NCBI RefSeq assembly: GCF_027409185.1
Contig: NC_084463.1
Coordinates: forward strand, 42,262,407 to 42,326,406
From: Cynocephalus volans
Lineage: Eukaryota > Chordata > Mammalia > Dermoptera > Cynocephalidae
Direction: 5' to 3'
Length of the DNA stretch: 64,000 nucleotides
Shown here: positions 45,307-58,153 of the stretch, one piece after another
Position numbering within the stretch: position 1 is the first letter of the stretch
How the letters are laid out: every line of letters starts with the position of its first letter
Made by a program: the position numbers and the translations under genes
The notes under the pieces: model-generated
The model's database searches: none
Seen by the model: the letters and a program-made list of their open reading frames with translations, nothing else
What the model was told of the DNA's origin: nothing

Positions 45307-46184
45307 TTCTTATTCCTCAATCTCTCTCTCTCTCTTTCTTTCTGTACTCTCTGTCTGGTTGTGGAATCAAGGTAATACCAGCCTCATAAAATAATTTGGA
45401 AAGTGTTTTCTCCTCTTCTATTTTCTGGAAGAATATGAAATTGATTTTAATTCTTCTTTAGATGTTTGGCAGAATTTTACAGTAAAATTAACTGGACCTG
45501 GAGATTTCTTTTTTGAGAGTTCTTATATTGTGAATCCAATTGCTTTGATGATTATGGGGTATTTCAATTACCCTTTTCACAAGGGTGAGTTGTGGTAGTG
45601 TAAGCTTTTGGAGGAATTGCTTCATTTCATCTAAGTTGACAAATTCATTTGTCTAGAGTTGTTCATAGTATTCCCTTATTGTTATTTTGATGTCTGTAGG
45701 GTCTGTAGTGATAGCCTTGTGTTCATATTATTGATATTATAATTTGTGGGGACCTTGAGGCATCAGGAAAACATGTATAATACAGACTCATGACTTATTC
45801 AGTAGTGTGTTGTTTACTTCCCAGATATTTGGAGATTTTCCTGTACTCTTTCTGCTGTCGACTTCTAGTTTGATTCCATAATGGTCAGAGAATATACTAT
45901 GTATAATTTCAATTATTTCACATTTTTGAGTTTTGTTTTATGAACAAAGATATGGTCTATCTGAGCACATGTTTTATGTACATTTGCAAAGAATGTGTAT
46001 TCTGCTATTGTCAGGTGGAATGTTTTATAAATGTCAAATTAGATCTCTTGGTTGGTGGAGTTGTTAAATTCTTCTATATCATTGCTGGTTTTCTATTTAG
46101 TTGTTCTATCAACTGTTGAGGAAGGATGTTGTAGTCTCCAGCTCTAATTTGGATATTGTTTATTTCTCCTGTCAATTCTATCAG

Positions 46185-46294
46185 GATTTGTTTTGTCTTA
46201 TTTTGTTTTTGGTGGGGTTGTTATGGGAATCTGAACCAGTGACCTTGGCGTTATAAGGCTGTGCTGTTGCCAACTGAGCTAACTGGCCAGCCTA
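46185..46294 (-). repeat. tRNA-Ile-like SINE (CYN-like), nested
   Basis: The minus strand reads 'ggctggccagttagctcagt', a tRNA-like middle and 'ggttcagattccc', then an A-rich tail. Direct repeats 'tcaattctatcag' lie at 46172-46184 and 46295-46307. It is the copy closest to a real tRNA-Ile. Confidence 0.85.
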
Positions 46295-46957
46295 TTCAAT
46301 TCTATCAGTTTGAGCTTCACACATTTTTCAGCTTTGTTGTTTTGTGACATAACGTTGCAATGTCTTCTTGGTGGATTTATTTTTTTATCGTTATGTATGG
46401 ACCTCTCTCTCCATGGTAATTTTCTGTGCTCTAAAGTCTTTTTGATTTGATATTAATATAGTCACTCATATTTTCTTTTGATTAATGTTTGTATGTTATA
46501 TGTTTTCTATCTTTTACTTTCACTCTACCTACATAATTACATTTGGAGTGAGTTTCTTTTAGATAACATATAGTTAGATCAAATATTTTTTAAACTCTGC
46601 CAATCTTTTACTTATTTTTTTTTACCACTTACATTTAATATAATTATTGGTATAAGAAGGCTTAAGTATGACTTTTTTTGTTTGTTTTATGTTTGTTCCT
46701 TCTGTTCTTTGCGTGTACATTTTCATTTTTCTACCTCACTCTGTGAAATTTGTACCTTTTTTTTTTTTACTTCTATTTGTAATTATCTGTAGTGCTTTTG
46801 AGTGTATCTCTTTGCTTAGATTTTTTAATGGTTGTCAGAGGTATCACACTATACAAACATAAATTACCACAGTCTACTGATGTTGACATTTTGCCAGTTG
46901 ATGTAACATATACAAACTTTACCTCTCTGTAAATCCCTTTACCCTCACCTATAATTA

Positions 46958-47239
46958 TTATTTTTTTTTTTTCATGTTGTAAAAATTCTTTTTTTTTTTT
47001 TTTTTAATTTTATTTTGTCGATATACATTGTAGCTGATTAATGCTCCCCATCACCAAAACCTCCCTCCCTTCTCCCTCCCCCCCCTCCCCCCCAACAATG
47101 TCCTTTCTGTTTGCTTGTTGTATCAACTTCAAGTAATTGTGGTTGTTATATCTTCTTCCCTCCCCCCCCCGATTTGTGTGTGTGTGTGTGTATGTGTGTG
47201 TGTGAATTTATATATTAATGTTTAGCTCCCTCCAATAAG
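46958..47239 (-). mobile_element. young ~280 bp L1 3' end, nested, with perfect TSD
   Basis: On the minus strand it holds the last bases of ORF2, the 'agaagatataacaaccac' segment, the G-rich polypurine tract, 'gatggggagcattaatcag' and 'tatatcgacaaaataaaa', then a long A tail. The 14 bp duplication 'ctcacctataatta' at 46944-46957 and 47240-47253 is exact. It belongs to the same young family as 21191-21643 and 61297-63390. Confidence 0.9.
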
Positions 47240-49124
47240 CTCACCTATAATTAAAAATGCAAGAGAAGAATAGTCTATTGTATTTATGCATATTTTTACT
47301 CATTCTGTTGTTCTTTCCTCCTTCCTGATGTTCCAATAATCCTTTTTCTTTCATAAACTTCCTTTTTCTGCTTTATTAGAGTAGGTGTTCTGGAGGCATA
47401 TTCCCATAGTCTTCCTTCAGCTGTGTTTGTCTTGATTCCTCCTTAATATCTAAAGGATATTTGTATTGCATATAGAATTTTGGTTGAAAGTCCTTTTCTT
47501 ATAGCACTTGAAAAATGTGCAGCTTACTTCTAGCTTCCATGGTTTCTGATGAGAAATCAGATGTCATTTGAAAATTTTCCCCCTACAGGTAAGGTGTTAT
47601 GTTCTCTTACTTGTTCTCTTACTACTTTCAAGACTTTTTTTATGGGGGCTGGGGGGAATGTTTAATTTTCAACAGTTTAATTATGGTGTGTCATGGCAAG
47701 GCTTTCTTTGAGTTTATTTTGTTTATAATATTCATAGCTTCTTGTTTCTGTAGGTTTATGTCTTTTCTCATTTTGGATATTTTCAGTCATTATTTCTTAC
47801 AACAGTTTTCAAGCCCCACAGTCTTTCTTTTTTCTTTGATGATGTGAGTATTAATCTCTTGTTATACTCCCACGTCCCTAGACTGTGCTAATTTTGTTTG
47901 TTTTTGTGTTTTTCTCTCTGTTGTTCTGAATATTTTATACTTTTCTATTTTCAAGTTCACTGATTTGTTCCTCTTTTGTATCCATTCTGCTTTTGACCCC
48001 ATCTAGTAAGATTTCTGTTTTCATTATTGTATTCTATACTTCTAAAATTTTCATTTAGGTCTTCTTCATAACTTCTTGTTTTGCTGAGACTTTTTATTTT
48101 CTCATTTTTCTCAAATATATTTGCAATTACTTGCTGGAGCATTTTTATGATGAATATTAAAAATCTTTGTCTATTAATTTCAATGTTTGCATTTTCTTGG
48201 TGTTGGTGTCTGTTGATAGACTTTTCCCATTCAAGATGAGATTTTTCCCATTCTTTTTCTGATAAGTGATTTTCAAATGTTTCCTGGACATTTGAGGCAT
48301 TATGTTATGATACTCTGGATCTAATTTAAATATTCTGTCTTAGCAAGTCTCCTCTGACACCACATTAGTGAGGTAAAGTAGGCACTGACTCATTGCTGAC
48401 AAGTGGGATAGAAATCCCAATTATCCCCTTAGCCTCTGCTGACAACTTAAGGGGGTACAGCACCTCACTACTCCTGAGTGGGAGTGGGAGTTCAGACTCC
48501 CCTCTAGTCCTCTGCAGATACTACCCTGTGGGGGGAGGGGTACTTGTTACTGTCACCCCGTGGCCTCCAATCACACTGCTGGGGAAACCTTCCTGCCATG
48601 TAATAATGGAAATTCTGGCTCCCCACTCCATCTTTTCTGACAGTACACGAGCATGGGAGAAGAATTGCCTCATAATATTCAGGCAAGAGTGGGAATAGAT
48701 GCTAACCACTTCACTTTTGCTGATAGGGGTGCAGTTTTTTCCATTACGATTGAGTTTAGTGGGGTGGCTATTATCAAAAGTTTTCTATCTTGCTAGATGT
48801 TCCTTTTCTGGATCATCTCATGAAATAGAGCAAGCTTCTTGTGGCAGAGTTTTATTTTGGTTTTTTGTTTGTTTGTTTGTTTTTCCTCTTGGTGTTTCTG
48901 AGTCATCACCTTCTTGAAATCCCAATCTGGGATTTATGAGGCAAAAAGAAAACTCAGGAAACTCACAGCTGTGTCCTGAAGTTCCTACCTGGCCTGACTT
49001 TTCTCTGTCTTTCAGAGGCATCTTATGTTTGTTTTATGTATAATGTTCAGGAGTTTTAGCTATACTTTAGGGTAGGAAAGAAGTGTGTCTATTCCATCTT
49101 GTTCTGGACCAGGAAATCTGTGGT

Positions 49125-49485
49125 GTAAGCTTAATCATCCTTCAATTCAATAATTTTTCATAGAGTAACTCGTCAAGATGCCTTATAATCATATTACTAT
49201 AAGTTCCTCTTCTTGATTAGAGATTTTATAATTCAGATTGGAACAAGTCGAAGTAAAACAAAACAAAACTCTTCTGCTCCAAATTTTAAAAAGTTGCTCT
49301 GCATTTGATTCAACATATCACCAACAGTGCAAAGGCATTCATTATTTCATCATCTTCTGATATAATTCATATGATTCATTCTGAGCCCCCCATCCTATGA
49401 TTTCATAATGTATCCAGGTATTTCTTAAGTTTAATTAGTGTTCAACCCAAACTAAAATACCCTACCCAACAATCAATATAAGACA
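49125..49485. other. unassigned DNA between two L1s
   Basis: AT-rich. No gene or repeat family recognised. Confidence 0.35.
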
Positions 49486-49489
49486 CATC

Positions 49490-52400
49490 TACAGGAGGGA
49501 GTCTTTGTCCTCAAAAGCCACTTCTGAGTATTAGAAATACCTGCCCAGCCAGATGCCCAGAGATCAACATAGGAATACAGGAAATATGAAAAAACAAGAA
49601 ACTGTGAAATCACCAAAGGAATATAATAATTCTCCAGTAAAGGGCAGGAGGAAACCTATGAAATGACTGAAAAGAAATTATGAACAACAATCTTAAGGAA
49701 ACTCAATGAGATACTAGAAAACTCAGGCAAAACAACGAAATGAAAAAAAACAATCCAGGATGTGAAGAGGAAACTTTATAAAGAGATAAATACCTTAAAA
49801 AAGAATGTAGCAGAGCTCATGGAACTGAAGATTCAGTCAATGAAATAAAAAAAAAATACAACTGAGAGCTCAAGCAACAGGCTAGCAAGCAATAGGAAGA
49901 ATTTCTGACCTTGATGACAGGATTTTTGAAATAATCCACACAGACAAAAAGAAAAAGAAAAAAGAATTTTAAAAAATGAAGAAAACTATGAGAGCTTTCA
50001 GACACCTTAAGCATAGAAACATCTGAATTATGGGAATTCCAGAAGGGGAAAAGAAAGTAACAGGCATTGAAAAACCTGTTCAATGAAATAATAGCAGAAA
50101 ACTGCCCAGATATAGGGAGAGGTATGGACTTCCAGATCCAAGAGGCCCAAAGATCCCCAATCAGATTCAATCCCAAAAGGTCCTCTCTGAGACACATTAC
50201 AGTCAAAATGTCAAAAGTCACAGACAAAGAGAGAATCCTATGAACAGCATGATAAAGTGTCAAGTCACCTATAAGGGAGCCCCCATCACACTTAGAGCAT
50301 ATTTCTCAATAGGGCAGGAGAGAATGGGATGATATATTAAAAGTATTGAAAGAAAAAAACTGCCAGCTAAGAATACTATACCCAGCAAGGGTGTCTTTTA
50401 GAAATGAAGGGGAAACAGTGTGTATTTCTCAGATGAACAAAAACTGAGATACAGCCACACAACCAGCCCTACAAGAAATCCTCAAGGGAGTCCTACATGT
50501 GGAATCCAAACTATGATACTCATCACCATGAATACACAAGATAGAATAAAACCCACCAGCAGAGCAGATATGCAATTGAAAGAGAAAAAGAAACTATATC
50601 TTACCACTTCAAAATATGAACTAATACTGAAGACAAGCAATAAAAGGGAAAGAAAGGAACAAAAGATATTTAAGACAACCATACAAAAATCAGTAAAAGG
50701 CCAGGAGTAAGACAGTACCTTTCAATAAGAACCCTAAATGTAAATGGATTGAATTCCCCACTCAAAAGACACAGACTGGCTGAATGGCTTAAAAACCATA
50801 ACCCAACTATATGCTGCCTATAAGAAATTCACCTCATCTGCAAAAAATCACACAGACTAATAGTGTGGGGATGGAAAAAAATATTCCATGCAAATGGAAA
50901 CCAAAAATGAGCAGGAGTAGCTATTCTTATGTTTGATAAAATAGACTTTAAACCAAAAACTATAAAAAGAAACAATGAATGTCTTTATATAATGATAGAG
51001 GGATCTATCCACCAAGAGTATATAAAAATCATAAATGTACACTCACCCAACATTGGAGAACACAGATATAATAAAGCAAACACTATTAGACCTAAAGAGA
51101 GAGGCCCCAATACAATAATAATTGGGGACTTCAACACCCCTGTCTCAACACTGGACAGATCATCTTGACAACAAATCAAAAAAGAAACAAAGGATTTAAA
51201 CTATACTTTAGACCAATTGGACTTGGCAAACATCTACAGAACATTTTATCCAACAACTACCACAGAATACACATTCTTCTTATCAGCATATGGAATGTTA
51301 TCCAAGATAGACCACATTTTAGGTCACAAATCAAGTCTCAATAAATTTAAAGAAACTGAAATCATTTCAAGTATCTTCTCAGATCACAATGAATTAAAAC
51401 TACAAATCAATAACAAGTGAAACATTGGAAACTATACAAATACATGGAAATTAAACAACATGATTCTGAATGACATATAGGTCAAAGAAAAAATTAAACA
51501 AGAAATCAGAAAATTTCTTGAAATTAATGATAATAAAGACACATCATGCCAAAACCTGTAGAATACTGCAAAAGCAGTACTAAGAGGAAAGTTTATTGCA
51601 ATAAATGCTCCCATCAAAAGAACAGAAAGACTCCAAATGAACAACCTAACATTACACCTCAAAGAACTAGAAAAACAAGAATAATCCCATCCCCAAATTG
51701 ATAGGTGGAAATAAGGTCAGAGTAGAACTAAATGAAGTAGAGGACAAAAACATCATACAAAAGATGAATGTAACAAAAAGTTGGTTTTTTGAGAAGATAA
51801 ACAAAATAGATAGACCATTAGCTGGTCTAACTAAAAAAAGGGAGAAGACCCAAGTAACAAAAATCAGAAATGAAAAAAGAGACATAACCACCAATACCAC
51901 AGAAATATAAGCAATCATTACAAACTATTATTAACAACTTTACAACAAGAAATTTGAAAACCTGGAGGAAATGCATACATTTCTGGACATATACAAACTA
52001 CCAAGACTGAACCAAGAAGAAAAAGAAAACCCGAACAGACCAATAATGAGCAACAGGATTGAAGCAGCAATTAGCAGTCTCCCAACAAAGAAAAGCCCAG
52101 GACAGGATGGGTTTACTGCTGAATTCTACCAAACCTTTAAAGAGGAATTAATACCAATTCTCTTCAAACTATTCCAAAAAATTGAAACAGAGGCCATTCT
52201 CCCAAACTCATTCCATAAGACCAGTATCACTCTGATATCCAAACCAGACAAAATTGCAACAAAAAAGAAAACTAAAGGCCAATATCCTTGATGAACGTAG
52301 ATGTCAAAAATCTCAACAAAATATTAGCAGCAGAATATAAAACCACATCGAAAAGATCACACATCATGATCAAGTGGGATTCATCCCAGGGATGTAAGGA

Positions 52401-52999
52401 TGGTTTAACATATGCCAATCAATAAATGTGATATGCCACATCAACCAAATCAAGGACAAAAACCATATGATCATTTCAATAGATGCAGAAAAGGCATTTG
52501 ACAAAATTAAATATCCCTTCATGATAAAGACTCTCAATAAATTAGGTATAAAAGGAAAGTATCTCAGCACAATAAAAGCCATATATGACAAATCCACTGT
52601 GAATATCATGCCAAATGGGGAAAAGCTTTCAGCTTTTCCCTTAAAAACAGGAACAAGACAAGTATGCCCACTCTCACCACTCCTATTTAACAAATTGGAA
52701 ATACTATCCAGAGCAATCAGGCAAGAGAAAGGAAATAAAGGACATTTGAATTGGAAAAAGATGAAGTCAAATTGTCCCTGTTTGCAGATGACATGTTCAT
52801 ATATATACAAAAACCTAAAGACTCTACCAAAAAACTCCTGGAGCTGATAAATGAATTCAGTAAAGTTGCAGGATACAAAATCAGTAGTGTTTTTATACAC
52901 CAACAATGAACTAGTAGAAAAAGAAATCAAGAAAGCAAGCCCATTAGCAATAGCTACAAAAAAATAAAATACCTGGGAATAAATTTAACCAAGGAGGTG

Positions 53000-53071
<72 letters not shown>

Positions 53072-54836
53072 AAAACTACAAATCTCTGCTGAAAGAAATT
53101 ACAGAGGACACAAGAAGATGGAAAGACATTCCATGTTCATGGATTAGAATAATTAACATTGTAAAAAATATCCACACTACCCAAAGCAATCTACAGATTC
53201 AAGCAATCCCCATCAAAATACCAATGACATTCTTCACAGAAATTGAAAAATCAACCCTAACATTCACATGGAAAAACAAAAGACCCTGAAGAGCCAAAGC
53301 AATCCTGAGCAATCAGTCAATCAATAAATAAATAAAGCTGGAAGCATTACACTACCTGACTTCAAGTTATACTACAAAGGCATAGTAACCAAAATAGCAT
53401 GGTACTGGCATAAAAACAGGTACAAGGACCAATGGAACAGAATCAAGAACCACACACTTACAGCCAACTGATCTTAGACAAAGGCACCAAGATATACATT
53501 TGGAAAGGACAGCCTCTTCAATAAATGGTGCTAGGAAAACTGGACATCCATATGTAGAAGAATGAAACTAGACCTGTACCTCTCACCACACACCATAATC
53601 AACTCAAAATGGATTAAAAACTTAAACATAAGACCTGAAACTATAAAACTCCTAAACAAAAATTCAGGGAAACACTTCAGGAAGTAGGACAGGGCAAAGA
53701 CTTTATGAACATGACCCCCAAAGCACAGGCAACAAAAAGAAAAATAAATAAATGGGATTATGGCAAACTACAAAGCTTTGCACAGCAGAAGAGACAATTA
53801 ACAGAGCAAAAATATAGCCTACTCTCTGTAGAGTGGGAGAAAATATTTGCAAACTGTGCATCTGACAAAGGATTAATATCCAGAATATACAAGGAACCCA
53901 AACAACTGAACAGTAAAAAAACAAATAACTTGATTAAAAACTGGGCAAAGGAATTGAATAGGCATTTCTCAAAGGAAAATATACAAATGACCAACAGACA
54001 CATGAAAAAATGCTCAACATCACTCAGCATCAGAGAAATGCAAATCAAAACAACATTAAGACACCATCTCACTGCAGTTAGACTGGCTATCATCAAAAAG
54101 ATGGAGAACAACAAATGCTGGTGAGGATGTGGAGAAAAGGGAACCCTCCTACACTGTTGGTTGGACTGTAAATTGGTGCAACCATTATGGAAAACAGTAT
54201 GGAGATTCCTTAAACAACTTCAGATAGAACTACTATATGATCCAGCAATCCCACTGCTGGGTATATACCCAAAGGAATGGAAATCATCACGTTGAAGGGA
54301 TACCTGGACCCCATGTTTATCTCAGCTCTATTTATAATAGCCAAGAGTTTGAAACAACCTACATGTCCATCATCAGACGACTGCAAAAGGAAAATGTGGT
54401 ATATTTACACAATGGAATATAACTCTGCCATAAAAAAGAATGAAATATTGTCATTTGCAGCAACATGGATAAGCTTAGAGAAAAATCATATTAAGTGAAA
54501 TAAGCCAGGCACAGAAAGAGAAACACTATATGTTCTTATATGTGGGAGCTAAAATAATAAACATATAAATAAAAGAAAGAAAGATACACATTCACAATAA
54601 TACATTGAACTTTCAAAAGGACAGCTGAGGTTACTAGAAATGGGAAGTGTGTGTGGGGGGGTGGAATTGGTAAAGGGCCATGAATAGCAGTGACAGTGTA
54701 TATTATTGAATATAATAATTATTCTGATTTGAGCATCACATATTGCACGTGGGTGTTGATGTTCAACTCTGTACTGCACAGATATGTACATTCAACTATG
54801 TTATAATAAAAAAAATTTTTTAAAAAAGAAAAAACA
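49490..54836 (+). repeat. long degraded L1 (ORF1 and ORF2 remnants)
   Basis: Plus-strand L1 with ORF1 remnants at 49550-50710 and ORF2 from about 50730. Visible ORF2 parts: endonuclease ('NTIIIGDFNTP', 51110-51150), fingers ('[13 protein letters not shown]', ~52100), '[16 protein letters not shown]' (52470), the catalytic 'FADDMF' region (~52780), thumb and C-terminal parts ('[17 protein letters not shown]' near 53965) and a cysteine region near 54110. Stops and frameshifts split it into frames of 60-140 codons, so it cannot mobilise itself. A (TA)n tract sits at 53002-53067. The 3' UTR ends 'ataataaaaaaaatttttta'. Confidence 0.9.
53002..53067. repeat. (TA)n microsatellite inside L1 ORF2
   Basis: About 33 TA units replace the point where other copies read 'gaggtgaaaaatctctata', so it expanded from a short AT run in ORF2. 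Confidence 0.95.
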
Positions 54837-55349
54837 GGGGAAACACTTCAGGAAGTAGGACTGAGCAAAGACTATGAATAAGACCCCAAAAGCATGGGTA
54901 ACAAAAGAAAAAATAAACAAATGGGATTATATCAAACTAAAAAGGTCTACACAGAAAAGGAAACAATCAACAGAGTGAAAAGACAACCTATAGAATGGGA
55001 GAAAATATTTGCAAACCATTCATCTGACAAGGGATTAACACCCAGAATACAAGGAACTCAAGCAACAGTAAAAGACAAATAATCCAATTAAAAATGGGTA
55101 AAGGAGCAGAATAAACATTTCTCTAAGGAAGATATACAAACGGCCAACAGTTACATGAAAATTGCTCAACATCATTAATCATCAGGGAAATGCAAATCAA
55201 AACCACATTGAGATATCATCTCACCCTAGTTCGACTGGCTATCATCAGAAAGACAAAGAATAACAAATGCTGGAGAGGCATCCCACTGTTAGTAGGATTG
55301 TAAAGTGGTGCAGCCATCATGGAAACAGTGTAGAGGTTTCTCAAACCAA

Positions 55350-55712
55350 CCTCAGCCAAGGCACCAGGAGAGTAAAGCTGAACTTGTAATCCAGGGAACA
55401 CTAGCATGAGAACTGCCCAGCTGAGCACACCCCAACATGTGGATTCACAGAACTTCAAGCAAAGAAAATGGTTGTTTTTTGTTTGCTTTGTGTGTGTGTG
55501 TGTGTTTTAAGTGAATTTTGGTTAGTTCCTTACTTAGTAAATGTTAACTGATATGTGTAGAGTATGCATAAAGCAAATGTACTTCACAGGGCCTGGTTTT
55601 CCAAAGCCTTGCAGTTTCAAATACTGACCTTGCAAAGAACAGGAAATTTTCCCCAGGCTATAAAGTCTCTGTTGTAAGATAAACAATTGTAACACAGCGA
55701 GGTTGCTGGCTC
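55350..55712. mobile_element. unclassified insertion in L1 (possible solo LTR)
   Basis: L1 text stops at 'tttctcaaaccaac' and resumes at 'gacagaactgccatacaatc'. The segment between has no L1 similarity and is bounded by approximate repeats 'ctcaaaccaac'/'ctcaaagacaac'. It contains a (TG)n run (55488-55505) and 'ggctataaagtctctg' near its right end, which could be LTR-like. The family is not recognised. Confidence 0.4.
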
Positions 55713-56059
55713 AAAGACAACTGCTGACAGAACTGCCATACAATCCAGGAATCCCAATAATGAGTATGTACCAAATGGAATGGACCTTGTCATGCTGAAG
55801 GGTTGCCTGCACTCCCATGTTCATTGCAGCTCTGTTTACAATAGCCAAGTATGGAGCCAACCTAAATGTCCGTTGACAGACAACTGGATATGGAAAATGT
55901 GATACACGTGCACACACGCACACAATGGAATACTACTTGGCCACTAAAAAGAATGAAATTCTGCTATTTGCAGCAACATGGATCATCTTTGGGTAAATTA
56001 TGTGAAGTGAAATAAGCCAGGCAGAGAAGGAAAAATACTGCATGCCCTCACTCATACGT

Positions 56060-56160
56060 GGGAGCTAAAGGGAAGAAGGAAGGAAGGAGGGAAGGAAGAA
56101 GGAAGGAGGGAGGGATGGAAGGAAGGAAGGAAGGAAGGCAGGAAGGAAAAAGAAAGAAAA
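56060..56160. repeat. (GGAA)n-type purine repeat
   Basis: Imperfect GGAA/GAAG/GGAG units over about 90 bp within the L1 3' UTR. Confidence 0.9.
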
Positions 56161-56409
56161 AACAACTATCACAATACGTTGAACTTTCAGAAGGAGAGAA
56201 CAGAACTCTAGTTACTAGAGGTGAAAGTGGGGGAGGGTGGTAGGTAGGGAGAAATTGGTTAATGGGCACAAGGAATTATTATGTTTTGAATTAATGAATA
56301 TGCTAATTATCCTGATTTGACCATCACATATTGTACAAACATACTGATAGACAACTCTGTATACAACAAATATGTATAATCAATTATATTTCAACAAAAA
56401 TAATGTGTT

Positions 56410-57885
56410 CAGATAGTTTTCAGCTTACCAGCTTCCAAAACACTCTTGTAACTATATGCATCTTCTCTTTTTTTCTTCAGTCTAGGAAATTAAATCTCAC
56501 AAAAGTTAATCTATCCAAATTAATGATGGAGCTGTGAAACTTGGGATAGTTATTGCCCATATTTGAAGGTTTACTCTATGGGAGATGAATTAGAATTTTT
56601 CTGTGCACCTTCAAGAAGACCAATGTGCTGGAGCTACAGGCAAAATATGTTAAGAATCAGAGATTATGCAAAGATGGAATGAACTGTCCTGGGTGGTAGT
56701 AACTTTTTCCATCTCTGGAGCAATTCAAACATCAGTTAGATATCCCTAGTGAATGCAGATATATTGCAGGCAAGATTTAAGCATTGTTTAGGTTTTTGGT
56801 AATGATGGCCTTAGGATTTCTTATATTTTATACAACTCTACTGATGATTTATACTAGGTTTGAATTTTAGAATACTGGGGCCAAGGCACATGTTTGAATT
56901 TATGCTTTCTATCTAAACCACAACCGAAAAGATTATATGCCATTCGAACAAATCATCTATAAAATTTTAATTTCCTGAAAAATTGCCTACTAATTAAGAG
57001 AATAGATTACCTGCTGAAAGAATTTATCAAATATTTGTTGTATGAATAAAATCTGGACAATTTAAAAATATTACATGTTCTTATTAGATTTTTTTTTACC
57101 CATTATTACTCAGCTCAAAGAGGGATTTGAGGCAGATGTATGATAAAGAGGTTTGCTGCAATTAGCATGAGAACACTGCCCAATTTCAAGGAAATGAGGT
57201 TAATTTCATATGCTCTTTTGTTGCCCTAATTAATAAAGCAATTGTCGCTATTGTAACCAGTATTTATAGATATCAAATTGAAGAGAGAAAATAGAGTATC
57301 ATAAACTTGATTACCGATAATTGTAACACCACACTTACTTTATCAAGATAATTATTGGTGTTCTCAGTGGGACTATACTCCGACGATTGTGAGATTTTGC
57401 CTAGTCTCACCTTCTGCCACTAGGAAACACATCCAGGCACATTTGAGAGGAGCAGATGGGCAGTAATAATATATGTTTCCAAAGTGTATTGCTCAAAACC
57501 TAAATGCTCTTTTACTTATTTCCTCATTGTACTACAAGAGGATTTCAGACAACTTAGATATTGAAATCTATATAGATTACCCTTATTTGAGGCATCTCTC
57601 ATTCACAGAATATTGTTTCAGATGATAAAATGTCAACTATTTGTTGGTTTTTTTTCCTATCAGCAATTGGCATTGAGGCCTTCATTACACCTCTCTGCTA
57701 ACATACTTTGGAATGTATATTTAAGGCCTTTTTTAAAAGCTGGTTCTCCAGAATTTTATGAGAAATTAAAATGAAAAGAAAAAAGTCTTAGTAGAATTAA
57801 ATGTTGTCTTATTGCATGAAAATATATTTCAATTGTGATTTTTCCCTGTAAAAAAAGATATCTTGACTTTATTACTGGTAAAATA
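56410..57885. other. unique-looking DNA with a candidate conserved element
   Basis: No repeat signature is visible. The part 57110-57380 is rich in homeodomain-, SOX- and POU-like words ('cctaattaataaagc', 'gctcttttgttgcc', 'attgtcgctattgtaacc'), which is typical of conserved developmental enhancers, but this is inference from one sequence. Confidence 0.3.
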
Positions 57886-57902
57886 ATTTAAGTATCTTTT
57901 CT

Positions 57903-58110
57903 TTTTTCTTTTTTTTTAAGGAAATAACTTTTTATTTTATTTTATTTTATTTTGTCGATATACAATGTGGTTGATTATTGTGGCCAATTACCAACACCTC
58001 CCTCCCTCCTCCCTCTCCTCCTCCCTCCAACAAAGTCCTTTCTGTTTGCTTGTTGTATCAACTTCAAGGAATTGTAATTGTTATATCTTCTCCCCCCCCC
58101 CTGCGGTTTT

Positions 58111-58153
<43 letters not shown>

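Larger units (their letters stand above)
42430..49120 (-). repeat. nearly complete old L1 (antisense), with three nested insertions
   Basis: Antisense L1 order is kept over 6.7 kb: 3' UTR (42430-42900), ORF2 C-terminal text ('ctcctattaaagacattata', 'tttgccatctgtgtttcctc'), RT region with 'ggaatcaaggtaataccagc' (45360), endonuclease region ('gatggtcagagaatatac'-like words near 45880), ORF1 region ('tctgatgagaaatcagatg' at 47550) and 5' UTR (48300-49120, with 'cctctgctgacaacttaagg'). All frames are broken. Nested insertions: an L1 3' end at 44790-45005, a SINE at 46185-46294 and a young L1 at 46958-47239. Short frames inside are remnants or chance. Confidence 0.8.
54838..56403 (+). repeat. second L1 3' part, interrupted
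   Basis: It starts at 'gggaaacacttcaggaagta', goes through ORF2 C-terminal text ('gcaaaccattcatctgac', 'aatgctggagaggcatccc') and ends in a 3' UTR with 'tgtatacaacaaatatgt' and 'atttcaacaaaaataat'. It directly follows the tail of the previous L1. A ~360 bp foreign segment interrupts it at 55350-55712 and a (GGAA)n tract lies in its 3' UTR. Confidence 0.85.

Noticed and set aside
52370-52930. 186-codon minus frame
   Set aside because: It is the antisense shadow of L1 ORF2.
56060-56160. Purine repeat as a coding or regulatory array
   Set aside because: It is a simple (GGAA)n-type expansion in an L1 3' UTR; the frames across it are low complexity.
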